DNA of 44,207 nt, from contig JAGXTH010000019.1 in the NCBI GenBank assembly GCA_018333475.1, forward strand, positions 1 to 44,207, in the 5' to 3' direction. The stretch comes from Simkania sp. (GTDB taxonomy: Bacteria > Chlamydiota > Chlamydiia > Chlamydiales > Rhabdochlamydiaceae). Each line of letters begins with the position of its first letter. Position 1 is the first letter of the stretch. Positions 7,364 to 17,900 of this stretch are shown here, in pieces. Position numbers and translations under genes: made by a program. The notes beneath the pieces are model-generated. The model made no database searches. It was given only the letters and a program-made list of their open reading frames with translations, and was not told the origin of the DNA.

Positions 7364-9445
7364 ATGCAAAAATTCCTCCTGATCGCAGTCCTCTGCTTTA
7401 TGAATACCTATTTATTTTCAACAGAGTCCCTCCCTTGTGTTTCCGTATTTGCTACTCCGGAAGATGTAGGTGAAGCTACAGCGCAAAAAATCATGAATCT
7501 CATCCTAGACAACCAGAAAAAAAATAAGAAAACCGTCTTAGGATTGGCAACTGGAAGCACAGTCATTCCTGTGTATACAGCTCTCAAGGCTCTCGTACAA
7601 AAACATCCTATAGACCTGTCCAATGTTATTACATTCAATCTCGACGAATATGTAGGTCTTCCTTCTTTTCATCCCCAATCTTTCCGTTCTTTTATGTTTT
7701 CCCATCTTTTCGATGCTCTCTTGTACTCTGCAGATAATCCTCAAGGCATCAAATTAGAAAACATTCACATCCCTAATGGGACTGCATGTACGGAAGAAGA
7801 TTTATCCACTGAAGAATTTGCTGCCTTATCTCAACAATTTCCCCATCGAACCCAAGGCACCTCTCTTACACAAGAAGAGTCATTTTGGATACTCCACCAA
7901 AGAGCTCTGTATTATGAGATGCTGATCACACAGCTAGGCCCTATCGATTTACAGATTTTAGGAATTGGCCGTAATGGTCATATCGGTTTCGTAGAACCTG
8001 AAACTCCGTTATCCACAAAAACACTGATGGTTCAACTTTCGGAAACCACTCGGCAAGATAACGCCCATTTTTTTGATGAAAATCTACAAATCGTTCCTCA
8101 ATACGCTCTCACAATGGGAACTGAAACAATCCTCCAATCTAAAGAAATTCTATTGCTAGCCACAGGAGCACACAAAGCTGAGATCGTAGATAAAACTCTT
8201 AAAGAACCCATTTCCTCTGCCATTCCCTCAACTGCGTTGCGATGGCATAGAAACGTCTCTTTTTTCTTGGATCAAGACGCCTCATCTCTTTTAAATAGTC
8301 CTCCAAATAGGTTGGTTAAGCGGTTTTATAATGCCTACCTTCTACTAGATCACAAAATTCAAGAAGGTGAACTGTGGGTCTCTGAAGGAAAAATCGTTCC
8401 TCCACAAAAAGAAGCTGATATAGCCATTGATGTGCAGGGAGCTCTTTTGGCTCCAGGATTTATTGATATACAAATCAATGGTGGGTTTGGGTGTGACTTT
8501 TCAAGGAACCCAGAAAGTATTGATTTGGTTGCTAAACGCCTCCCTTTATATGGAGTAACTGCCTTTCTACCTACTGTAATTTCTTCTAGTCCTGACCAAT
8601 ATCGACAAACCTTACCCCTGTTACAGCCTCGCGTTTATGGAAATAGTGGTGCTGCAATTTTGGGTATCCATTTAGAAGGTCCCTACTTCTCTACCACCTA
8701 TCGCGGCGCTCATAATCCACAATATATACGTCCAGTTTTTGATGAAACCACCTCGATAGATCAACTATATGGAAGTCTACAAGGCGTTAAATTAGTAACT
8801 CTAGCTCCAGAGATCCCAGGGGCTTTACACCTAATCCAATATCTTAAACAACATCATATCCTAGTCTCTGCAGGACACTCCGGTGCCTCATTTGATCAAA
8901 TGAAAGCTGGAATCGATGCAGGGGTCGGGCTTGTGACTCATTTATTTAATGCTATGCCTTCTTATCATCACCGCAACCAGAGCATTATCAGCTCAGCCCT
9001 CATTTCTCCTTCCCTTCCCTACTCCCTCATTGCCGACGGTATACACCTCTCTCCAGAAACTCTTTCTCTTTGCTGGCGTTGCAATCCAGACGGTCTCATC
9101 TTAGTCTCAGATTCTAGTGAGGCTTTAGGACTCCCCAATGGCAACTATCGACTAGGAACTATGGATATTGAAGTGACCGATGGAAAAGTCTATCTAGCTG
9201 GAACACAAACTATTGCTGCAAGCACTCTGAGCCTTGATCAAGCTGTCCGTCACTTATGTTCCATGACAAATTGTTCAGTAGTTCAGGCATTAGAAGCAGC
9301 TTCCTTAAAACCAGCCCAATTGATCCATGCATACCCTTCCAAAGGCACTCTCGATGTTGGTGCTGATGCTGATTTTGTGATTCTTACTCCAGATCTTCAT
9401 GTCAAGGCCTCTTACATCGGTGGAGAACTGTACAAGACCCCATAG
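7364..9445 (+). CDS. nagB/nagA: Glucosamine-6-P deaminase / GlcNAc-6-P deacetylase fusion with signal-like leader
   Basis: From the ATG at 7364 the product is 693 residues. Residues about 1-22 form a hydrophobic signal-like leader (MQKFLLIAVLCFMNTYLF). Residues about 25-305 are NagB: GLATGSTVIPVY, the catalytic NLDEYVGLP and GIGRNGHIGFVEPE. Residues about 310-693 are NagA: APGFIDIQINGG, the metal-ligand GIHLEGPYF, SAGHSGAS and VTHLFNAMP, and the catalytic Asp in LVSDSSEALG. Both active sites look intact. One chain would deacetylate GlcNAc-6-P and then deaminate and isomerise GlcN-6-P to fructose-6-P. The frame stays open upstream to a TTG at 7238 inside the repeat, but the domain layout favours 7364. 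Whether the leader exports the enzyme is unknown. Confidence 0.9.
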   Translation: MQKFLLIAVLCFMNTYLFSTESLPCVSVFATPEDVGEATAQKIMNLILDNQKKNKKTVLGLATGSTVIPVYTALKALVQKHPIDLSNVITFNLDEYVGLPSFHPQSFRSFMFSHLFDALLYSADNPQGIKLENIHIPNGTACTEEDLSTEEFAALSQQFPHRTQGTSLTQEESFWILHQRALYYEMLITQLGPIDLQILGIGRNGHIGFVEPETPLSTKTLMVQLSETTRQDNAHFFDENLQIVPQYALTMGTETILQSKEILLLATGAHKAEIVDKTLKEPISSAIPSTALRWHRNVSFFLDQDASSLLNSPPNRLVKRFYNAYLLLDHKIQEGELWVSEGKIVPPQKEADIAIDVQGALLAPGFIDIQINGGFGCDFSRNPESIDLVAKRLPLYGVTAFLPTVISSSPDQYRQTLPLLQPRVYGNSGAAILGIHLEGPYFSTTYRGAHNPQYIRPVFDETTSIDQLYGSLQGVKLVTLAPEIPGALHLIQYLKQHHILVSAGHSGASFDQMKAGIDAGVGLVTHLFNAMPSYHHRNQSIISSALISPSLPYSLIADGIHLSPETLSLCWRCNPDGLILVSDSSEALGLPNGNYRLGTMDIEVTDGKVYLAGTQTIAASTLSLDQAVRHLCSMTNCSVVQALEAASLKPAQLIHAYPSKGTLDVGADADFVILTPDLHVKASYIGGELYKTP

Positions 9446-9448
9446 ACG

Positions 9449-9488
9449 CTGCCCCTCTTTCAGAACTAAAATCTTGAAAGAGGGGCAG
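9449..9488. terminator. Strong hairpin after the nag fusion
   Basis: CTGCCCCTCTTTCA at 9449-9462 pairs perfectly with TGAAAGAGGGGCAG at 9475-9488, enclosing a 12-base loop. It lies 3 bp after the + strand stop codon and ahead of the 3' end of the convergent - strand gene, so it could terminate both. There is no clear T tract on either side. Confidence 0.6.
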
Positions 9489-9514
9489 TATTCCCTGAGA
9501 ACCTTGGAGCCTAT

Positions 9515-10336
9515 TTATAGGAATGATGATTTCATAGGTAATCCCAAAGTTCTACCCATTTCCTCCCATACTTGGCAGCGAAACTCCTCTTGAGTAGAAA
9601 GAATGCCAGCAAGATCTGCTATAATAGGATCGGATGCATATTTTAAGCTTCCCGGCCACACAAACTCCGGATGCATACCGCAAAGAAATGCCGCCCCTTT
9701 ATTTACCCTGCAGCTAACAGCCACCACTTTTTCTCCTGTCAAATTTTGACAACGGGAAATAATTGTTGTTTGCGGAGAATCTTTTTCAATCTCAAAATAA
9801 CATCCGCCTTGGTAGTAAAGAAACCCTTCTTCCATTTTTTCCTTCATCATAAAAACTACCTTGGCGGCTTGTGCTGCGCTGGGAGAACGGTAATCCTCCG
9901 TAGGCAAAAGAGGCCCTATTGCTTTTCCTTCAAAAAAAGCAAGAGAACGCTTTCTTTCAATTGGAAGTTGACCAATCTGTTTAAAATAACTCTCTGCTGA
10001 TAGAAAATAGGCTCCAGAGCATAAACCAATACACCTTCCCCCTCTAGATACATACTCATGAATTTTATCAATTCCCAGCTCTCCTAATCGTGCATCCCAT
10101 TCTTTGCAAACTCCTCCTCCCAAAATGAGAACTACAGTTCTATCTTCCCACGATTGAGTAGCTAGGTGAATACCATCCACTCTTTTTATTACTATGGAAG
10201 AATCTAAAATCCGCCTTAACTGTTGAGCAATAGCTTCTACACTCGGTCGGTCAACACCTACATCATCATAAATCAGAGCTTGCAAGCTAGGAGTTACAAC
10301 TCGGTCTGAAATAGCCTCTTTTAGTGGTAAGCTCAT
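9515..10336 (-). CDS. Biotin-protein-ligase N-terminal-like (BPL_N) amidotransferase-fold protein
   Basis: The 273-residue protein matches the BPL_N family, a class-I glutamine-amidotransferase-like domain found at the N-terminus of some eukaryotic biotin protein ligases and as a stand-alone protein in Chlamydiae. The nucleophile-elbow segment RCIGLCSGAYFLS is visible near residue 100, and YYQGGCYFE and CGMHPEFVWPG occur in the C-terminal half. There is no ligase catalytic domain. It lies 9 bp downstream of bioY on the same strand, so a role in biotin handling is inferred from context. The molecular activity is not established. Confidence 0.75.
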   Translation of the reverse strand: MSLPLKEAISDRVVTPSLQALIYDDVGVDRPSVEAIAQQLRRILDSSIVIKRVDGIHLATQSWEDRTVVLILGGGVCKEWDARLGELGIDKIHEYVSRGGRCIGLCSGAYFLSAESYFKQIGQLPIERKRSLAFFEGKAIGPLLPTEDYRSPSAAQAAKVVFMMKEKMEEGFLYYQGGCYFEIEKDSPQTTIISRCQNLTGEKVVAVSCRVNKGAAFLCGMHPEFVWPGSLKYASDPIIADLAGILSTQEEFRCQVWEEMGRTLGLPMKSSFL

Positions 10337-10345
10337 ACTTTCACC

Positions 10346-10933
10346 TTAAAATTTCATCGTCGCTGCAGCAAAACTCCCACGACACATTTGATATCCCTTT
10401 AGAATAAAGGCCCCAGCTATGATTTTGATGACAGCCCCGCTTAAAAAAGGAACAACACCAAAGAAAAAGGCTTTAGCCCATCCAACATACACCGCCAGCC
10501 AGATCATACCCATGCTAGAAATAGTGATCTGTCCTACTAACAACGTCATCAAAAGATAAAAAACACTTATATGGGCCCGTTTTTCTGTCATTTTCCCAAT
10601 GAGAAATGCAGCAACTATGAAGGAAATAAGAAAACCCGCTTTAGGGTCTACAATCCAAAAAGGATTCACACCCCCACCAGCTAAAACTGGTAAACCACAA
10701 CAACATTGTACTAGGTAAGCAAATACACTATACATGGAGCGTCGACTACCGAGTATTCCCCCAAGGACAAAGATAGCCAATGTTTGTAGAGTCAACGGTA
10801 CTGGTGTAAAAGGCAGAGGAATCGCTAATTGAGATGCAATTGCTAGAAAGCATCCCCCTGCCATAGCAATAAGAAGTTCTAATGCCCACGGGCTAATACA
10901 CTGACGAATTCGGAATACAAAAGCACTTACCAT
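10346..10933 (-). CDS. bioY: Biotin transporter substrate-binding component BioY
   Basis: An integral membrane protein of 195 residues with about six hydrophobic segments. The BioY signature region IPLPFTPVPLTLQTLAIF lies near the N-terminus, and GLPVLAGG plus a conserved late segment follow. BioY binds biotin as the S component of an ECF transporter or works alone. The frame extends to a TTG at 10960, but a GGAGGGG Shine-Dalgarno sequence five bases before the ATG at 10933 decides the start. It is the first gene of a two-gene unit with the BPL_N-like gene. Confidence 0.92.
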   Translation of the reverse strand: MVSAFVFRIRQCISPWALELLIAMAGGCFLAIASQLAIPLPFTPVPLTLQTLAIFVLGGILGSRRSMYSVFAYLVQCCCGLPVLAGGGVNPFWIVDPKAGFLISFIVAAFLIGKMTEKRAHISVFYLLMTLLVGQITISSMGMIWLAVYVGWAKAFFFGVVPFLSGAVIKIIAGAFILKGYQMCRGSFAAATMKF

Positions 10934-11083
10934 ATCCCCTCCAGTGGTTTTTACATCCAAATATGCCGAAAATCATCCCTTTAATCGCATAAAACATCGA
11001 TTCTAGGACGGATTTTCTACTTTTTCAATCCATTTCCTTACTAAAACTTGATCAATCGAACCATAAAATAGTTGATAAAATTC

Positions 11084-11095
11084 AATTAGTAGGTT
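11084..11095 (+). promoter_or_regulatory. Operator-like half site, copy 1
   Basis: AATTAGTAGGTT is a 12-base near-repeat (one mismatch) of AATTGGTAGGTT at 11133-11144, in the divergent intergenic region between bioY and the winged-helix gene. The paired sites suggest binding of a regulator; this is inference. Confidence 0.4.
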
Positions 11096-11126
11096 AAAAA
11101 AAGCCTATTCTTGCAGGAGCAAGGAT

Positions 11127-11145
11127 CAACCTAATTGGTAGGTTG
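11127..11145. promoter_or_regulatory. Operator-like palindrome between bioY and winged-helix gene
   Basis: CAACCTA at 11127-11133 and TAGGTTG at 11139-11145 form a perfect seven-base inverted repeat with a five-base spacer. It sits 30 bp upstream of the winged-helix gene start. Size and symmetry fit a dimeric regulator's operator. Confidence 0.45.
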
Positions 11146-11174
11146 GTTTACGTAACTTTAAGGTAGAATTTCCT

Positions 11175-11969
11175 ATGCTTATGGCACTTTGCGGGAGCAA
11201 AACAGCACAAAAGATCTTGTTGTTTCTATTTGTTAATGGCAAATGTTACGGCACGCAACTTCATCGTTTACTAAAGACGCCTCTAACACCCGTACAGAAA
11301 GCACTATTTCGTCTTGAAAAAGGAGGGATCCTTCTAAGTCATTATGAAGGAAAAACACGCCTTTATCAATTCAACCCCGCCTTCCCTCTCTTAGGAGAAC
11401 TGGAGCTGCTCCTTAAAAAAGCGTATACTTTGCTGCCTCCTCAAGATAAGAAACCATTTTCCTGTCTAAAACACGAAACCTTATGGTTAGGTGCTGGCAA
11501 AGAAACTAGCCTGCAGGTTTTGCTTATGTTCTGGGAAAAGTTGAGTCATGTAAAACAACTCTCTTTCCGTTCAAAGACGCGCTCAAAAGAAGACATTGGC
11601 TGGAATGGAACAGGCAAAGGCGAGGTGACTGTAACAAAAGGGGGAGAAACGATCCTATTGTTTCAAGAAAAAGGCCTGTGGCATAGCGAAGGAGGTCATG
11701 AGACCAATTTTAGCAACCTCTTTCGCTGGACGCTCGATCGAAATACGGAATTGATTTCCTTAGAACATCTTCGTCGTGGAGTGAATCACCCCGTCTTTCT
11801 TTTTTATCTTTCACCTACAAGCCATCATACTCTCTCTTCCGTAGATTCTCATCTTTGCGAAGGAGACTCTTATCTTGGAAAAATCTTTTGCGACCCATTC
11901 TGCTTACGGCTGAGTTGGCGTGTGATCGGTCCCAAAAAAAATGAAGAAATTGACTATTACTACTCTTAA
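11175..11969 (+). CDS. Winged-helix regulator fused to a DUF6314-like domain
   Basis: The 264-residue protein begins with a winged-helix region (about 1-90): SKTAQKILLFLFVNGKCYG, then TPVQKALFRLEKGGILLSHY as recognition helix and wing, then YQFNP, as in ArsR/MarR-like regulators. The C-terminal half (about 150-264) has a spaced pattern of W, G and F residues and ends in SWRVIGPKKNEEIDYYY, which resembles the W-V-GP-K ending of DUF6314 proteins. I know no described function for this pairing. The gene is divergent from bioY, and palindromes lie in the shared 241-bp region, so control of biotin uptake, itself, or both is a reasonable guess. Confidence 0.6.
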   Translation: MLMALCGSKTAQKILLFLFVNGKCYGTQLHRLLKTPLTPVQKALFRLEKGGILLSHYEGKTRLYQFNPAFPLLGELELLLKKAYTLLPPQDKKPFSCLKHETLWLGAGKETSLQVLLMFWEKLSHVKQLSFRSKTRSKEDIGWNGTGKGEVTVTKGGETILLFQEKGLWHSEGGHETNFSNLFRWTLDRNTELISLEHLRRGVNHPVFLFYLSPTSHHTLSSVDSHLCEGDSYLGKIFCDPFCLRLSWRVIGPKKNEEIDYYYS

Positions 11970-12006
11970 GAAATCTCTACGCAACTATTCTCATGAGAGT
12001 TTCTTA
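11967..12006. terminator. Convergent hairpin between winged-helix gene and pckA
   Basis: TAAGAAATCTC at 11967-11977 and GAGAGTTTCTTA at 11995-12006 form an imperfect inverted repeat overlapping the stop codons of both convergent genes. The right arm's TTTCTTA provides a modest pyrimidine-rich end. It is a candidate bidirectional terminator. Confidence 0.4.
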
Positions 12007-13784
12007 TCTAATTCTTGCATTTGTTCTCTCAGTTTCTCAGGAATCCTATCTCCAAATGCATCATAAAAAGATTCTAAGCGTTTGACATCTTCACGAATTC
12101 CTTGAAGGTCCATCTGAAATAGCTGCTCAAATGACGCTGTAAGTCCTTCGATGTCTAATTCATCTTTTTTAGGAATGATCCCAAGGATAGATTCCTCTCC
12201 CTTAGCTCTTCCAGCCAAACAATCGAAGATCCATTCTATAACGCGAATATTCTCCCCAAACCCTGGCCAAAGAAATTGGTTATTTGCCCCTTTCCTAAAC
12301 CAGTTGACTTGATACATACGAGGTAACGTCACGTGATCCGTTTTCAACCCTATACGAAGCCAATGAGCCCAATAATCTGCCATGTTATATCCACAAAAAG
12401 GAAGCATTGCAAAGGGATCATTACGCACTTTCCCCATTTCCCCTGCTGCGGCTGCAGTAGTTTCTGAAGCAAGTGCAGAGCCAAGAAATACCCCGTGTTC
12501 CCAACTTCTTGCTGCAAAGACAAGAGGCATGGTCGCCGCTCTTCTTGATCCCAAGAGAATAGCAGAGATTGGTACACCTTGGGCCGAATCCCAGGCTGGA
12601 TCGAGAACAGGGCACTGTGTAATAGCTACAGTAAATCTAGAATTTGGATGCGCTGCTTTCATTCCACTATTTGGATCCCAGGGATGACCACGCCAGTCTG
12701 TCAATCCCTTTGGAGGTTCTTTTGTCATCCCTTCCCACCAAACATCCCCTTCGCTCGTCAAAGCTACATTTGTGAAAATTGCACGCCTTGCAATAGCTTG
12801 CATCGCATGGGGATTAGATTCTTTTGAAGTCCCAGGAGCTACCCCAAAAAATCCAGCTTCAGGATTCACAGCATAAAGTTTTCCATCAGCTCCAAACCGC
12901 ATCCAAGCAATATCATCTCCAACGCATTCCACTTTCCATCCAGGAAATGCAGCTTTGAGCATAGCCAGGTTTGTCTTACCGCAAGCGCTGGGAAAAGCAC
13001 CGGTAATATAGTGTTTTTCTCCCCTTGGATTTGTGATCCCCACAATCAACATGTGTTCAGCAAGCCAGCCCTCATCACGAGCCAATACACTAGCAATACG
13101 CAAAGCAAGACTCTTTTTACCTAGCAAAGCATTTCCACCATAGCCACTGCCAAAAGACCAAATTTCACGATCTTCTGGAAAATGTACAATCCAGCGCTGA
13201 TCTGGTCGGCAAGGCCATGCAACATCTTGTTCTCCTTCTTTAAGAGGAGCACCTACAGAATGCATGCATGGAATCCATTGTTTTCCCTTTTTAATTTCTG
13301 CTAATGCACGTTTACCCATCCGAGTCATGAGATGCATATGACAAACGACATAAGGAGAATCTGTGATTTCAACAGCAAAGCGTGCTAGAGGAGAATCTAG
13401 CGGTCCCATGCAAAAAGGAACCACGTACATGGTCCTTCCTTGCATGCAACCGTCAAATAGTTGGTGTAACCTTTTCCGCATAGATACAGGATCTTCCCAA
13501 TGGTTAGTAGGACCTGCATCTTCTTTTTTTTTGCTGCAAATGAATGTGTTTTCCTCAACACGCGCTGTATCATCGGGATGGGAACGAGTTAAAAAACTCT
13601 CTGGCCTTAGCAAGGGATTTAAAGGAAGGAATACCCCTTTCTCTACAAGTCCTTGGCATAATGCTTGAAATTCTTCATCTGAACCATCACAAACATGCAC
13701 TGCTAATGGTTTACACAAAGCTTCAGCGTGCTCAATCCATTTCTGTAATAGAGAAGAATGTATGCCATCATGGGAATAGTTCAT
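11991..13784 (-). CDS. pckA: Phosphoenolpyruvate carboxykinase (GTP)
   Basis: PckA interconverts oxaloacetate and phosphoenolpyruvate using GTP/GDP, linking the TCA cycle to gluconeogenesis. The 597-residue length is normal for the GTP type. GSGYGGNALLGKK is the substrate loop, AFPSACGKTNLAML is the P-loop with the reactive cysteine, and CVGDDIAWMR binds metal. A GGAGGG Shine-Dalgarno sequence lies just upstream. It is the last gene of the - strand run SNF2 helicase-mreB-pckA, the order of chlamydial CT708-CT710. Confidence 0.97.
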   Translation of the reverse strand: MNYSHDGIHSSLLQKWIEHAEALCKPLAVHVCDGSDEEFQALCQGLVEKGVFLPLNPLLRPESFLTRSHPDDTARVEENTFICSKKKEDAGPTNHWEDPVSMRKRLHQLFDGCMQGRTMYVVPFCMGPLDSPLARFAVEITDSPYVVCHMHLMTRMGKRALAEIKKGKQWIPCMHSVGAPLKEGEQDVAWPCRPDQRWIVHFPEDREIWSFGSGYGGNALLGKKSLALRIASVLARDEGWLAEHMLIVGITNPRGEKHYITGAFPSACGKTNLAMLKAAFPGWKVECVGDDIAWMRFGADGKLYAVNPEAGFFGVAPGTSKESNPHAMQAIARRAIFTNVALTSEGDVWWEGMTKEPPKGLTDWRGHPWDPNSGMKAAHPNSRFTVAITQCPVLDPAWDSAQGVPISAILLGSRRAATMPLVFAARSWEHGVFLGSALASETTAAAAGEMGKVRNDPFAMLPFCGYNMADYWAHWLRIGLKTDHVTLPRMYQVNWFRKGANNQFLWPGFGENIRVIEWIFDCLAGRAKGEESILGIIPKKDELDIEGLTASFEQLFQMDLQGIREDVKRLESFYDAFGDRIPEKLREQMQELDKKLS

Positions 13785-13842
13785 GAATCCCTCCTGGAAA
13801 ATCTACAATAGATGCCGCCTGTCATTGGAAGCAACTGACATG

Positions 13843-13863
13843 CAACCGTTTAAGATGCGGTTG
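13843..13863 (-). terminator. Short hairpin at mreB stop
   Basis: CAACCG at 13843-13848 pairs with CGGTTG at 13858-13863, enclosing the mreB stop codon. It is too short to be a firm terminator and may modulate read-through to pckA. Confidence 0.25.
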
Positions 13864-14947
13864 ATTTGCGTTTTTTGAATTTATCTAGATACTCCAGAGC
13901 CTTACCAGTACCAAGACAAACAGCAAGAAGTGGATTCGGAGCAACAATGACTGGAAGCCCTGTTTCTTTAATGAGCCCCTTATCAAGACCACGGATAAGA
14001 GCTCCCCCTCCCGCTAGCACGATGCCTCGCTCAACAAGATCCGCAGCAAGCTCTGGGGGACATTTTTCTAAGGTAAGTTTAACGCTTTCTAAAATCTGTT
14101 GGATAGGTTCTGCTAAACACTCGCGAATCTCAACAGAATTAATCCGTTTTGTAATCGGAAGGCCAGCGACCTGGTCTCTTCCCCGAACTTCCATTTCAAG
14201 TTCATGATCGCCCAGAGGATAGGCTGACCCGATCGTCATTTTAATTTCTTCAGCAGTCCTTGGCCCAATCATGAGATTGTATGTACGTCTCATGTAATTG
14301 ACGATACACTCATCAAATTCATCACCAGCAATGCGCAATGAACGGGACTCAACAATACCACCTAGAGAAATGATCGCGATTTCCGTAGTACCGCCACCAA
14401 TGTCCACAATCATATTGGCGAAGGGTTCATGAACAGGGAGGTCGACTCCAATAGCTGCCGCCATCGGTTCTTCGATCAAAAATACTTCTTGTGCTCCTGC
14501 CCGTAGAGCAGAATCTTCCACAGCACGTTTTTCTACACCTGTGATACCAGAAGGCACAGCGATCAGAATTTTTGGACGGAATAGACTTCTGGCTGGAGTC
14601 ACTCTTTTAAGCAGAGCTTTGATCATTCCCTCTGCGATTTCAAAGTCGGCTATAACCCCATCTTTCATTGGACGAACAGCATGGATTCTTCGCGGAGTCT
14701 TGCCAAGCATTGCTTTCGCTTTATGCCCAACAGCCAACACTTCATTTGTTGAAGAATCAACAGCAACAACAGAAGGTTCCGCTAAAACAATACCCTTGCC
14801 GCGAACAAATACCAAGGTATTTGCTGTTCCAAGATCAATACCGATGTCACTGGAAAAAATTCCACTGAACTTGGCGTATTTGTCTTTTACCACACTGCCA
14901 AAGCGGGAAAACGAATCGGCAATTCCTGACGGTTGTTCATTGCTCAT
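13850..14947 (-). CDS. mreB: Rod-shape determining actin homologue MreB
   Basis: The 365-residue protein shows the actin-fold nucleotide motifs: [14 protein letters not shown] (phosphate 1), [12 protein letters not shown] (phosphate 2) and [13 protein letters not shown] (adenosine). It has about 30 additional N-terminal residues before the first motif, as in chlamydial MreB. In Chlamydiae, which lack FtsZ, MreB organises septal peptidoglycan synthesis in polar division; this is family knowledge. Its start overlaps the stop of the SNF2 helicase gene by four bases (ATGA), indicating translational coupling. Confidence 0.97.
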   Translation of the reverse strand: MSNEQPSGIADSFSRFGSVVKDKYAKFSGIFSSDIGIDLGTANTLVFVRGKGIVLAEPSVVAVDSSTNEVLAVGHKAKAMLGKTPRRIHAVRPMKDGVIADFEIAEGMIKALLKRVTPARSLFRPKILIAVPSGITGVEKRAVEDSALRAGAQEVFLIEEPMAAAIGVDLPVHEPFANMIVDIGGGTTEIAIISLGGIVESRSLRIAGDEFDECIVNYMRRTYNLMIGPRTAEEIKMTIGSAYPLGDHELEMEVRGRDQVAGLPITKRINSVEIRECLAEPIQQILESVKLTLEKCPPELAADLVERGIVLAGGGALIRGLDKGLIKETGLPVIVAPNPLLAVCLGTGKALEYLDKFKKRKSTAS

Positions 14948-17900
14948 GTTTTTAGAAGTTCCAGTACATCTTCCCAGGTCAGTTTCGCAATCGCTTCATC
15001 ATCGCAGCTCACTACTTTCTTGACCAATCCTTTTTTACGACGTTGCATTTCTGCAATCTTCTCTTCAATTGTTCCATGTGTAATCAATTTATATGAAGAC
15101 ACAGATCGTTTTTGTCCAATGCGGTGAACACGGTCAGTAGCCTGGTTTTCTACCGCAGGGTTCCACCACATATCATAATGAATCACTGTATCTGCACCCA
15201 CTAAGTTCAACCCTGTGCCTCCAGCTTTCAGCGAAACTAAGAATACTGAGATCGATGCATCTTCATTGAACTGCTTAACTATTTCAAGACGGTTTTTGCT
15301 GGTACCATCAAGGTAGGCAAATCGAATGCCCCTTTGCTCAAAATCATCTCTCATAATCTGAAGCATACGGGTGTACTGACTAAAGATAACTGTCTTATGT
15401 TTCCCCTCGACAAGAGTTTGTAACAGTTCAAGCAACATGTCATACTTAGAGGAGTCACCAGGTTCTGGCTTTTCTTTAGCAAAAATCGCAGGATGGCAAC
15501 AAATTTGCTTAAGACGAGTCAACGTAGCAAGAACATGAATCTGTACACGATCAAATCCATCACGTTCTACCAATTTGACAAGTTCATCTCGGGCTGAAGC
15601 CGCGTAAGATCGATACAATTCTTCTTGCACACCACTCAACTGACAATGATACACAATATCAGAAACAGGTGGTAGGTCATCCAACACATCACTCTTCATC
15701 CTACGTAGAATAAACGGTGACACCTTCTTCTTAAGATATCCGAGATTCTTATTTGCCTCTTGTCCAGAAACACGAATGTATTTCTCGACGAACCTGTCGT
15801 ATGTGCTTAGAAATCCTGGCATCAAGAAATCAAATAAACTCCACAGCTCGTCAAGAGAGTTTTCTATTGGCGTACCAGAAAGAATAAGCCGATGTTCTGC
15901 TTGAATCATTTTTACTGATTTGGCATTCCTTGTCCCACGATTTTTAATATGTTGAGCCTCATCGAGAACAGCATAAGAAAAGAGAATGGGTTTATAGAGT
16001 TCGATATCTTTTTGTAAAAGAGTATAAGATGTGATGACAATCTGTTCCTTGCTAATCGATTCGATCATTTTCTTTCTCTGCCCGGGAACTCCATCAACAA
16101 CGAGAACCTTCAAATGAGCATTAAATTTGGCACATTCTTCTTTCCAGTTATACACAAGAGATGTCGGACACACGATAAGAGCTGGCGGCTTTGCTTGCTG
16201 ACGCATTTGACTAATAGCAACAATCGCCTGTAATGTCTTTCCAAGCCCCATATCATCAGCAAGAATACCATTAAGATACATCAAGCGAAGACGTTCAAGC
16301 CAATGAACCCCCTCAAGCTGATAAGAGCGTAATGTCGCTTTGATCTCGGAAGGCACTTCAGAAAAAGACAATGCTTTTTCTCCAAGCATTTGACAACGAA
16401 TTTCCTTGAGCTTATCCGTCATAATAAATTCAACAGGAAGTCCCGTAAAGTGTGGGGCGTCGATATTCGCCAAACTCCACAAAGGTCTTTCAATTTCGTA
16501 ATTATCGAGTTTTGTGATCCCCATCTCATCGAATAACTGTACAATGGCAGCAATTCTTTCTAGATCCAGAACAAGAATTCTCGATAAACGCCCCCCCTCA
16601 CCGGCTTTCTTATTTCGAGCTTTACTAGTATCAAGCTCAATGAAAGCACGTTTAGATGTCATACAATCCCACAGCAAGTCAATACTCGCTCCTTTGAGGG
16701 CTCCTTCAACCTTTAGCTGCAAGCTATATGTATCGATACGATTTGTATCTGAGAGTTCAAGCTTAAAGTTGGTTTGATCATAAATAAATAAATCTAACAA
16801 ATTCTGTGGGCAATCAAATTTGATTCGATGTTGATTACGCGGTATGATATCCGTCATAAATTCAACAATTTTCTTTTCTGACTTAGCAACAAACACTGCT
16901 TGTTGTTCATCGAAAATAAAATCGCGAAACAGCTCATCAATGATTTTTTTCTCTTCGACTAAATTGCGCGCGAGAATCCCTTGTTTTTTCTTAAATGAGG
17001 TTACCTGCCCATAAGTCAACTGCGATGCGACAGAGGGAATATCATGCCCATCATAGTGAAACACTAGAGATGCTTCGAGTTCTCCTGTTAGAAAGGACAA
17101 CCGACAAGTCGCTTGTATTGGCCCGACAAAGGGCATCGTCACAAACTGCTGAATCGCTTCTTCATTATCCAAATGCACAAAACGAGCCAACTCAGGCAAT
17201 GCATTTTCGACAAAAGAGCCAAAAAGAGGCTCTGGTATTGTCATATCACGAATTGCTTTGAGATTTTTGAGGTGGTATCGAGTGATATGCTCAGGAAAAT
17301 GATGATATGTCCCCTTAAGGAGCATCCCTGGACGCTTACATTCTAAAAGCCTTGCTTCACAGATCTCACTAGACTTTTGATCTACCTCTATTAGAGGTTT
17401 AAGAAGAATTTTCGATGTGGGTGGTTTAATGTATTCAAGCTGGAAACGAAGCCCCGCAGGGGATGGAGAAAACCTAAGAGGCGATTCCAGACTGCCTTCA
17501 TAAAGCCCTGGTAGGGTAGGAAGTTCTTCTTCCAGGGGATTAAATCCATGTTTAGAAAGAGCTGCAGCAGCTACTTCGTAGCTTTTAGCTAACAATACCC
17601 CGAAAAATTCCGTGTCGATGATTGCAACCCGTTGCATTCTTTCTGCACTACCAGTCTCCGCAGGCCTTGCATGGTCCAACACCATTTTCATGATCTCGCT
17701 TTGAGCCATTTCAAAAGAACTCAAAGCAAAACAATATCTCCTGCCCCCAATAAAAATAGGCTCTTCACTCCGCAAGTTCTCAAGAAATTCTTTAACATTT
17801 GTGATGTAAAGAGCTTTTGAACGGAATGGCAATCTAAGAGCAAACTGAATTTCAGTTTGATGCTTTAGATCTCCTTCAGACGTTTGAGGTAAATTAAAAA

